DNA from: Lachnospiraceae bacterium
GTDB taxonomy: Bacteria > Bacillota > Clostridia > Lachnospirales > Lachnospiraceae
Assembly: GCA_024691145.1 (NCBI GenBank)
Contig: JAILNW010000142.1
Coordinates: 1-9,958, forward strand
Reading direction: 5' to 3'
Length of the DNA: 9,958 nt
Shown: positions 1 to 5,667 of the stretch, piece by piece
Layout of the letters: each line of letters starts with the position of its first letter
Numbering within the stretch: the stretch's first letter is position 1
Translations under genes and position numbers: made by a program
Notes under the pieces: model-generated
Database searches by the model: none
What the model saw: the letters and a program-made list of their open reading frames with translations, nothing else
What the model was told of the DNA's origin: nothing

Positions 1-89
1 TGAGGATTTCCCAAGTATTCTAATACAGCCTTTATATTATCTGTTCCAGGACATATGCCTTTGCTATTCCTCTCTAACTTAAAGTCCAT
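1..89 (-). CDS. folC: Folylpolyglutamate synthase-like protein, N-terminal fragment (cut by window edge)
   Basis: Only the first 29 codons lie in the window; the gene runs off the left edge. The visible protein starts MDFKLERNSKG and continues to GTDNIKAVLEYLGNP. The stretch around NIKAVLEYLGNP matches the conserved opening helix of FolC/Mur-ligase-family folylpolyglutamate (dihydrofolate) synthases, which add glutamates to folates in the cytosol and usually read xGLxRIxxLLxxLGNPQ just before the ATP-binding loop. That P-loop is outside the window, so the call rests on this short motif. The ATG at 89 is preceded by AAGGTGA at a good distance, and a consensus promoter lies just upstream. The segment before the motif is somewhat shorter and less typical than in most FolC proteins. 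A related Mur-ligase-like enzyme is the main alternative. Confidence 0.6.
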   Translation of the reverse strand, partial: MDFKLERNSKGICPGTDNIKAVLEYLGNP

Positions 90-110
90 AACTGTCACCT
101 TCTCTCCGAT

Positions 111-139
111 ATTCTACCATATAAGTCAATGCTTTTCAA
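111..139 (-). promoter_or_regulatory. Sigma-A type promoter for the folC-like gene
   Basis: On the minus strand a -35 box TTGAAA (139-134) is followed by exactly 17 bases and a -10 box TAGAAT (116-111). A TGG immediately before the -10 makes it an extended -10. The predicted start of transcription is near 104, about 15 bases before the ATG at 89, and the leader contains the AAGGTGA ribosome binding site. The promoter makes the folC-like gene independent of the decayed region upstream. Confidence 0.65.
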
Positions 140-202
140 TAAAAATGAACTGTAAAAAGAAAATTATAACAATAAAAATCCTCACTTATTCTTCTATATA
201 GT

Positions 203-240
203 AAAAACAGCCTTATCCATGCCTATAGCTGGATAAAGCT
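203..240 (-). terminator. Intrinsic terminator after the frameshifted small gene
   Basis: On the minus strand, AGCTTTATCCA (240-230) pairs with TGGATAAGGCT (219-209) in an 11-bp stem with one G-U pair. It encloses a 10-base loop and is followed by GTTTTTAC. The hairpin overlaps the last bases of the TAG stop at 241-239. This is the normal layout of a gene-end terminator and suggests the disrupted ORF upstream was once an expressed gene. Confidence 0.7.
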
Positions 241-507
241 ATTTTATACTTTCATCTAAAATAATATCAATAGAAATATCACCTATTCGCCAAGATTCAT
301 CAATCTCAAAATCACAATAAAGATTTTTCTTATTAGGTAATGGCTGATTCCACTTTTCTTTTAACGTTTCAAGCAGCTTACTCCATCTTTTTCAGTTCCT
401 ATCATTTCAGAATATTCTTTTATTTTCATTTGTACCACCACTGACATGTCTCTATTATCTTCTGCGAGTTCATAAAAAGAATCCAGTATTAAGGTCCCAT
501 CTTTCAC
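239..507 (-). pseudogene. Frameshifted small hypothetical gene (about 89 codons)
   Basis: From a GTG at 507 (AAGAGG upstream) the minus strand reads VKDGTLILDSFYELAEDN and on to EMIGTEKD, then leaves frame and stops early after about 47 codons. If one A is added in the A5 run at about 388-392, the frame continues with RWSKLLETLKEKWNQPLPN and NLYCDFEIDESWRIGDISID to a TAG at 241-239. That stop overlaps an intrinsic terminator. Both halves have protein-like composition and join at the same point, so a single-base deletion in one gene is the simplest reading; a sequencing error in the homopolymer is possible. The product would be small, acidic, soluble, with alternating helix and strand. I do not recognise the family. 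Its surroundings (DUF4279-like gene, intron remnant) would fit an accessory or immunity-type protein, but this is only inference. The GTG start lies close to the intron remnant, so the original N-terminus may be lost. Confidence 0.55.
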
Positions 508-521
508 TCCTCAACCTCTTG

Positions 522-743
522 ATTTACAACTTCGGTGTACGTTTACCATTAGGGTTTTGATTTGAACAGCAATCTTACCCACCTAATCGCCTTATCAAGT
601 TTCTGTTCGTAGGCTCAAGAGTTTTGCTATAGCACTTCCTTCACCTATAACATTACTGGTACCAGCTTGTGGTTCACTACACTTGGCGGTAAATACCCGT
701 GGTTGGACTTTCACCAACTAGACTAGTGCCATGCTTGGCACAC
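522..743 (-). mobile_element. Group II intron 5' fragment (class C-like), 3'-truncated
   Basis: On the minus strand the segment starts GTGTGCCAAGCATGGCAC, fitting the group II intron 5' consensus GUGYG and resembling class C introns that open GUGUGCCCGGCAUGGG. It is followed by a hairpin GTTGG-TGAAAGT-CCAAC and an ACCACGGGTA stretch, as in domain I of these bacterial ribozymes. Further purine-rich structured sequence runs to about 522; that end is approximate. No reverse transcriptase/maturase ORF and no domain V/VI-like hairpin is visible between here and the left edge, so only about 220 bases of domain I remain. The 5' end lies three bases beyond the T-run of the terminator at 749-784, in the same orientation. 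Class C introns are known to insert just after intrinsic terminators, which supports the call. It should be immobile and splicing-dead unless helped in trans. Confidence 0.78.
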
Positions 744-748
744 TGTAA

Positions 749-784
749 AAAAACGATATCGAAAATTCTATCGATATCGTTTTT
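749..784 (-). terminator. Strong intrinsic terminator of the PH/DUF4279 unit
   Basis: A perfect 14-bp inverted repeat (749-762 with 771-784; core CGATATCGA/TCGATATCG, flanked by A5/T5) encloses an 8-base loop. On the minus strand it is followed by a run of seven T (753-747, overlapping the stem base), about 20 bases after the stop codon at 804. The A/T flanks are symmetric, so it could also stop plus-strand transcription. It is apparently the docking site of the adjoining group II intron fragment. Confidence 0.85.
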
Positions 785-803
785 AATATTAATTTTGACT
801 TAA

Positions 804-1196
804 CTAAATGTCAAACTCAATTTCCCCTTCTAAATCGGCAATAAATTTTAGGAAATAGTTAGGAATAGAAATTACCGGATTATCATTATAATCAAATGAA
901 ATACGAACAATTATTTCTGTGTCATTTGAAGTAATATAATCTATTAATTGTTCCTTATATATATTCAACCTTTTATACATCGACATCAATAATGTTTCTA
1001 TTTCACATTCCACATCTTCTTCAAAAAAATAGGATACATCATAGTATTCTTGAACACGACAATGTTGTTTACAACTCCCCCAAAAAAAAGTTTCGCCTTT
1101 GTCTGTCTTACTACTATAATCCATATCTATAATATTTATTATATCATCTAGTGGTTTTTCATTATTTATTATAACAAACTCTGCAAATATATTCAT
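804..1196 (-). CDS. DUF4279-like small protein (130 aa)
   Basis: This is a small acidic soluble protein with no signal peptide or membrane segment. The overall pattern resembles the DUF4279 family: an N-terminal beta strand (AEFVIINNE), a central aromatic/Cys segment (FFWGSCKQHCR, residues 38-48), and a helix at about 63-89 (EIETLLMSMYKRLNIY). A strand at 94-101 (EIIVRISF) and a C-terminal hydrophobic helix ending in EIEFDI follow. DUF4279 proteins are poorly characterised and are often found near polymorphic-toxin immunity genes; the assignment is by pattern, not search. The ATG at 1196 has GAGG five bases upstream. It lies 33 bases after the PH-domain gene without an intervening terminator, so both are probably cotranscribed from the promoter at 1661-1689. 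A strong terminator follows at 749-784. Function unknown. Confidence 0.75.
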   Translation of the reverse strand: MNIFAEFVIINNEKPLDDIINIIDMDYSSKTDKGETFFWGSCKQHCRVQEYYDVSYFFEEDVECEIETLLMSMYKRLNIYKEQLIDYITSNDTEIIVRISFDYNDNPVISIPNYFLKFIADLEGEIEFDI

Positions 1197-1229
1197 AAGT
1201 ACCTCATTTCTATTTTATATTATTTTATT

Positions 1230-1610
1230 TTACAACAGATACTGTGCAATTATCTTGCTTATTCTTAATACATTGCACTTTCCGCTGAATTCAAATATTA
1301 TATTTACACCATTAGCAAATGCAAGTGTAAGTTCCGAATCTGCTACAATTTCAGCAAGTCCAGGTGTCTGAATAGAGTAAAACTGTACTTTTGAATATGG
1401 AAGTGTTGAATAAGAAACCCTGCTTCCTGTTACTCCCTGAACGTCCACTGATATAATACGTTTGTTTGTAAATATCATCTGGTCTCGTACAGTTTTATAT
1501 GCACCAACGATTTCCTCTCCATCAACCAAAAGAACTGCAATCTCTGGTCTTACTTCATCCTCTGTAATAGGTTTCAAATGAAATACTGTGTTGTTTTCAA
1601 TGTTAGTCAT
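1230..1610 (-). CDS. Bacterial PH-domain protein (126 aa)
   Basis: The protein is essentially one bacterial pleckstrin-homology-like domain (bPH_1/PF08000 type). The hallmarks are visible in order: YKTVRDQMIFTNKRII (about 38-53), where DQ-hydrophobic-FTNKR is the family signature, then a basic/aromatic segment GSRVSYSTLPYSKV (about 62-75). An acidic-hydrophobic strand pair with SELTLAFANG and INIIFEFS-type pattern follows, and a C-terminal amphipathic helix (ISKIIAQYLL) closes the fold. Such proteins are small, cytosolic and of unknown cellular role; they form ring-like oligomers in solved structures. The ATG at 1610 has an excellent GGAGGG six bases upstream. It is the first gene of a two-gene unit with the DUF4279-like gene downstream. 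Length is usual for the family. Confidence 0.85.
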   Translation of the reverse strand: MTNIENNTVFHLKPITEDEVRPEIAVLLVDGEEIVGAYKTVRDQMIFTNKRIISVDVQGVTGSRVSYSTLPYSKVQFYSIQTPGLAEIVADSELTLAFANGVNIIFEFSGKCNVLRISKIIAQYLL

Positions 1611-1660
1611 AATAGTCCCTCCATGTAAGTAAAAATTTTTATATATAAACTACATCTACA

Positions 1661-1689
1661 AGTATACCAATAAAAAACTCATCTTTCAT
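1661..1689 (-). promoter_or_regulatory. Promoter of the PH-domain/DUF4279 unit
   Basis: On the minus strand, -10 TATACT (1666-1661) is preceded by TGG (extended -10). A -35-like ATGAAA (1689-1684) lies 17 bases upstream. Predicted transcription starts near 1654, giving a leader of about 45 bases before the ATG at 1610. The -35 box is weak (4 of 6), so the extended -10 carries most of the support. No terminator hairpin separates it from the end of the rlmI-like gene at 1706, so some readthrough into this unit is possible. Confidence 0.55.
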
Positions 1690-1705
1690 TAGAAACAAAT
1701 TAAAA

Positions 1706-2902
1706 TTATCTTTCATCTATTACCTGGAAAATGTAAAACTTAAGGTAATATGATTCGTCTGCCATCCAGAGTATTGGGTGATCCGGCGCCTGAGTTTTAA
1801 ATTCCACCTGTCTTAATCTTTTTCCAGCACTTTTGGCTGCCTGAGCAATGGCCTTTGAAAAAAGTTCCGGAGTCATAAAGTGTGAGCATGAACAAGTTGC
1901 AAGATATCCGCCATTCTTTACAAGTTTCATACCTCTTATATTAATCTCTCTGTAGCCCTTTGTAGCATTCTTTACAGAATTACGTGACTTTGTAAAGGCA
2001 GGAGGATCAAGAATAACAACATCATACTTTTCATTCTCCTTTTCAAGTCTGGGAAGCAAATCAAATACATCCTCACATATAAACTTTACTCTGTCATCAA
2101 GGTTGTTAAGTTTTGCATTCTCTGTAGCCTGATTAACTGCAAGTTCCGAAGCATCAACACCTGTAACTTCCCTTGCTCCTGCAAGCCCTGCATTAAGGGC
2201 AAATGAACCTGTATGTGTAAAACAATCAAGAACCCTTGCGTCTTTACAAATCTTCTTTATAGCCTCTCTGTTATACTTCTGATCAAGGAAAAATCCTGTC
2301 TTCTGACCATCAGCAATATCAACATAATATTTAACACCATTCTCAGTAATAATAACCTTTGTATCAAACTCATTACCTATAAAGCCCTTATACTTCTTCA
2401 TACCTTCATTAAGTCTTACTTTAGCGTCACTTCTTTCATAAACGCCTCTTATTAATATATTATCTTCCTTCAAAATATCCATAAGTTCTTCAATAATAAC
2501 AGGCTTTAATTTATCAATACCAAGAGCTAATGACTGTACAACAAGTACATCTTCAAACTTATCAATAACAATACCTGGAAGAAAATCAGCTTCTCCAAAA
2601 ACAAGTCTGCAGCTTGATATATCAACAACCTTTTTTCTGTATTCCCAGCAATTAGTAAGAACTTTTCTTAAAAATGCCCTGTCAATCACATCATCCTTTT
2701 TTCTTGTTAAAAGCCTTACTCTTATTTTGGAATTATCATTAATAAAACCTTTGCCCATAAAATATCCATCAAAATCAAGGACATTTACAATATCCCCATT
2801 CTCATAAGCACCCTCGGTCTTATCTATCTCATTGTCATAAATCCATAAGCCTCCCGCTTTTACAGTTCTTCCTTCACCTTTTTTAAGTATTATATCAGCC
2901 AA
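1706..2902 (-). CDS. rlmI: RlmI-family 23S rRNA methyltransferase
   Basis: This is a class I SAM-dependent methyltransferase of the RlmI/YccW family, whose E. coli member makes m5C1962 in 23S rRNA. The 398 residues fit the family length. Order of domains: N-terminal PUA domain (about 1-75, KKGEGRTVKAGGLWIYDNEI); linking alpha/beta domain (about 80-180); catalytic Rossmann domain (about 190-398). Motif I is VLDCFTHTGSFALNAG (224-239), with the SAM-ribose acid at D250 (VTGVD). Motif IV is DPPAF (299-303), and motif VI TCSCS (336-340) carries the candidate catalytic cysteine. I chose TTG at 2902: AGGAGG sits eight bases upstream and it starts exactly at the PUA domain. The in-frame ATG at 2932 lies inside a strong hairpin and lacks a good ribosome site. 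It is the last gene of the recG cluster, 53 bases after the LTA-synthase-like gene. Exact target base is inferred from family; paralogues can differ. Confidence 0.88.
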   Translation of the reverse strand: MADIILKKGEGRTVKAGGLWIYDNEIDKTEGAYENGDIVNVLDFDGYFMGKGFINDNSKIRVRLLTRKKDDVIDRAFLRKVLTNCWEYRKKVVDISSCRLVFGEADFLPGIVIDKFEDVLVVQSLALGIDKLKPVIIEELMDILKEDNILIRGVYERSDAKVRLNEGMKKYKGFIGNEFDTKVIITENGVKYYVDIADGQKTGFFLDQKYNREAIKKICKDARVLDCFTHTGSFALNAGLAGAREVTGVDASELAVNQATENAKLNNLDDRVKFICEDVFDLLPRLEKENEKYDVVILDPPAFTKSRNSVKNATKGYREINIRGMKLVKNGGYLATCSCSHFMTPELFSKAIAQAAKSAGKRLRQVEFKTQAPDHPILWMADESYYLKFYIFQVIDER

Positions 2903-2909
2903 AATTCTT

Positions 2910-2915
2910 CCTCCT
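2910..2915 (-). promoter_or_regulatory. Ribosome binding site that sets a TTG start for the rlmI-like gene
   Basis: AGGAGG on the minus strand is placed ideally for TTG at 2902-2900 (GAAGAAT-type spacer of seven bases). It lies downstream of the upstream in-frame ATG at 2932, so it cannot serve that codon. This argues for the TTG start and removes ten residues (MTGIVLGGRI) from the longest reading frame. Confidence 0.8.
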
Positions 2916-2921
2916 AAAACT

Positions 2922-2950
2922 ATCCCCGTCATATCTTATATAACGGGGAT
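2922..2950 (-). terminator. Perfect 13-bp hairpin between the LTA-synthase-like and rlmI-like genes
   Basis: On the minus strand, ATCCCCGTTATAT pairs with ATATGACGGGGAT across a three-base AAG loop; all 13 pairs form, with one G-U. It is followed by AGTTTTAGG, a run of only four T. It begins five bases after the stop of the upstream gene and ends six bases before the AGGAGG of the next. The stem is terminator-grade but the U-tract is short. It may be a partial terminator that lowers rlmI expression, or an mRNA-stability/processing hairpin. Confidence 0.6.
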
Positions 2951-2955
2951 TATAA

Positions 2956-5625
2956 TTAATTATTCTCTTGTGTATCATTATTATCCATATCGACTTCATT
3001 AACGTCAACATTGTTAATATCCACATCTTCATTATTATCAGTTATTGTGTCATCAACACCATCTGCCGGAAGCTCATCATATGGATTATCTGCTGCATTG
3101 TATGTAAATTCATTAGACACAGCGAATTCCACATCCAAAGCATTAATCTGATGAACCGTAATAACAGAACCATCAACAAGCTCTTCTGGTGAAACCTTAA
3201 CTCGAAGCAGGTTAGAGAATATAACCTCCGTCTTCTTTCTTGTTTCATTAATAAATACTTTACTGTACTTGCTAAAGTACTTATCATTAGCTGAAACATA
3301 CAGATACTCACCATCATATGTTACATTATCAAGAACTATATCCTTAACACCATATCTGATATTAGTTGCTTCATATGGATTCTTTCCTCCATAAACATAA
3401 TGCTGTCCATAGAGCATATCATACTGTAAGTACTCAAGTCCCTTAAGATAATTCTCATCTTCCTTATCAGTATCCTGATGATACTTAAATATTGTACCTT
3501 CATGTATGCCTATTCTGTCAAATACTTCAGAGGCTATCTGATATGAAGTAAGATTCATATCTTTCTTTTCAAGTCCGTAATTATCCCAGATAACATACTC
3601 TGTCTCATATATAGTCTTATCATCAAACATCTCATCTGACAAGTTAAGTCCCGGTATATGATCACCATACATAACAACAACATACTTCTCGTCCATTGAA
3701 GATAATGTAGTTATCAGGTTTTTAATCATATTATCAACCTGCTTAACCTGATTAATATAATAATTAAACTGCTGCAATAAATCGCTATCCACATCACCAG
3801 TAACAGTTATAAACTGTTCCTCAGCCGGAATATCACTATTATATGTTCCATGACTCTGTACTGTAACCATGTATATAAGATCCTTGCCCTCTGATGAGTT
3901 AAGGCAGTCAACAACACAACCTGGAAGTACATCATCCTTAGTCCAGCTTCCATTAGCTGTCTTAGATGTATCATGCATCATCTCAATTCCAGTAAATGAA
4001 TCAAATCCAAAGTGTGAATATATAAGATTTCTTCCATAGAAACCTGATGTATGATTATGTATAGCATGAGGTGTATAACCTAATGCCTTAAGGTCATAAG
4101 CCATACTTTCACATGTTGATTCCTTAAGAATAGTCTTATATGGATACTCACCTGGTCCAAAGAAGCCAAGATTCATACCGGTAATAACTTCAAATTCTGT
4201 ATTACATGTACCTGCAACAACCGTAGGAACAGTAAGATATCCTGAAGAATAATTCTCCCTGAGACTTCTATAATAAGGTATAGGGTCTTCAGAATATGTA
4301 ATACCATTATGAATCAGCATAGGATCAATAAAGGATTCTAACTGAATAAATATAACATTAGGAAGTTCTTCAATTGGTTTAGTTTCCTTAGCAGGCTCTA
4401 TAACTTCACCAGTTTCAGCCTGTGGTTTTTCAGTACTTACAATATTATCAATTACTTCATTAGAATAATCCTTAGGTCTTGCAATGCCTGTATCAACAAT
4501 TGTTACTACAAAACAATATGGCATACCATAATCATGATATGAAATACCTAAGTTACCAAACTTAGTAGTAAGTACATCTGTATTAATCCCAACAATTATT
4601 GAATAATAAATACCTAACCACATTGCAATAACCATTAATGTTGAAACAACTCTTCCGTGCTTGCATTCTGTCTTCTTAGAGAAAATAAATAATGCAAGTA
4701 TAAGCAGAAGTGCAAGTATAATGCCTACAACAAGCAACATACTTTCAGTCGCATTAAGGTAATTAAATACTACAGTAATCTCATCTCTTGATATCTTTAG
4801 GTCTACACCAGTAAAAGGTGTTGTTCTGTGAGTAAGAAGCATATAATCTGTAGTTCCTACAAGCACCCATAACAATGAGAAAAATGTATATACAACCATC
4901 TTTCTTCTTATCATAATTGCAAGTAAAAATGGTGCAAGTACAATAAGGTAATTCAAGAAGAAAATCATAGGTTTTTGTCCGATAAATACAATTGCATCAA
5001 AAAACGATCTTCTTGACATAGACTCAACATATAAAATGGAAATAAACGCAAGTACAAGTGCCGTTCTAAATGGTGCATTAAGCATTCTTAAATAAATAAG
5101 CTTAATATGATCAGTTATGTACAAGTATCCATTCTTAATGCATTTTCGAATTAAAACCACAGCTTTGCAGTTATAAAACTCATTAAGTTTCTTACCTACA
5201 GGCTTAACTACCTTATTATTAAATGGTTCCAGCTTTACAGCTGCCTTCTTAATAGCAGGTGATGTCTTTTCCTTAATCTTTCTATTAAAAGGTGCACACT
5301 TATCTGCTAAAAATTTCTTAAATTTAATAAGGTGAGGCTTAATTCTCCTGTTAAAAGTTGTGCTTTCTGCGGTTGCTTCACTGACTTTTCTAATCTTTCC
5401 GCCATTAGCCGTTTTTAAAGTATTGGCTTTATTAGCAGTCACATCCTCTTTTACCAATTCAGCAACAGTTTTAACATCATTCTTAATCTCTTCATTTATA
5501 TTCTTTACTTCTTTTTTTATTGAATTATTAACCTTTTTAATGTTGCCCTTGGCACCATTCTTTCTGATATTCTTTTTTATCTGAGTATTAGTATTACGTC
5601 TTTTCTTGTTATTTTTCTTTCCCAT
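2956..5625 (-). CDS. LTA synthase-family membrane phosphoglycerol transferase with basic N-tail and acidic C-tail
   Basis: This is a membrane enzyme of the LtaS/MdoB alkaline-phosphatase superfamily, which transfers glycerophosphate from phosphatidylglycerol to an envelope polymer. Residues 1-150 are very Lys/Asn-rich, with three degenerate FNxK(I/V)K units near 91, 113 and 135. Five membrane helices follow (about 186-201, 218-238, 243-264, 295-316, 328-347). The extracellular sulfatase-like domain runs about 421-735: FIQLES with E430, AGTCNTEF with nucleophile candidate T473 (aligned to the GKTSDxEF motif), SHG at 591-593, and YGDH with D655/H656 as metal ligands. A beta-rich extension (about 757-842) leads to an Asp/Asn-rich tail (845-889). 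At 889 aa it is much longer than typical LtaS (about 650). I prefer ATG 5625, with GGAG nine bases upstream, over the unsupported ATG at 5661. It lies 42 bases after recG and is probably cotranscribed. True polymer substrate is not visible. Confidence 0.88.
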   Translation of the reverse strand: MGKKNNKKRRNTNTQIKKNIRKNGAKGNIKKVNNSIKKEVKNINEEIKNDVKTVAELVKEDVTANKANTLKTANGGKIRKVSEATAESTTFNRRIKPHLIKFKKFLADKCAPFNRKIKEKTSPAIKKAAVKLEPFNNKVVKPVGKKLNEFYNCKAVVLIRKCIKNGYLYITDHIKLIYLRMLNAPFRTALVLAFISILYVESMSRRSFFDAIVFIGQKPMIFFLNYLIVLAPFLLAIMIRRKMVVYTFFSLLWVLVGTTDYMLLTHRTTPFTGVDLKISRDEITVVFNYLNATESMLLVVGIILALLLILALFIFSKKTECKHGRVVSTLMVIAMWLGIYYSIIVGINTDVLTTKFGNLGISYHDYGMPYCFVVTIVDTGIARPKDYSNEVIDNIVSTEKPQAETGEVIEPAKETKPIEELPNVIFIQLESFIDPMLIHNGITYSEDPIPYYRSLRENYSSGYLTVPTVVAGTCNTEFEVITGMNLGFFGPGEYPYKTILKESTCESMAYDLKALGYTPHAIHNHTSGFYGRNLIYSHFGFDSFTGIEMMHDTSKTANGSWTKDDVLPGCVVDCLNSSEGKDLIYMVTVQSHGTYNSDIPAEEQFITVTGDVDSDLLQQFNYYINQVKQVDNMIKNLITTLSSMDEKYVVVMYGDHIPGLNLSDEMFDDKTIYETEYVIWDNYGLEKKDMNLTSYQIASEVFDRIGIHEGTIFKYHQDTDKEDENYLKGLEYLQYDMLYGQHYVYGGKNPYEATNIRYGVKDIVLDNVTYDGEYLYVSANDKYFSKYSKVFINETRKKTEVIFSNLLRVKVSPEELVDGSVITVHQINALDVEFAVSNEFTYNAADNPYDELPADGVDDTITDNNEDVDINNVDVNEVDMDNNDTQENN

Positions 5626-5667
5626 AACCTCATGCTCCATTCTGCAAAACAAAATATCCATATATCA

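Noticed and set aside
385..395. Programmed -1 ribosomal frameshift in the small disrupted gene
   Set aside because: The direction fits, but the A5 run is short, the codons GAA-AAA do not form a standard slippery heptamer, and no clear downstream stimulator was seen; a simple indel is more economical.
1684..1715. Repeat ATGAAAGAT at the rlmI 3' end and in the promoter of the PH-domain gene
   Set aside because: It is short, AT-rich and only two copies; one copy is coding sequence. Likely chance.
2213..2455. Plus-strand open frame of 80 codons inside the rlmI-like gene
   Set aside because: It is antisense to a clear methyltransferase gene, has Leu/Ile/Ser-rich low-complexity composition and no ribosome site; a shadow frame.
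2968..3317. Open frames on both strands within the acidic tail region of the LTA-synthase-like gene
   Set aside because: They overlap the real coding frame, and their skewed compositions (Ile-rich or Met/Leu-rich) are explained by the Asp/Asn codons of the true frame.
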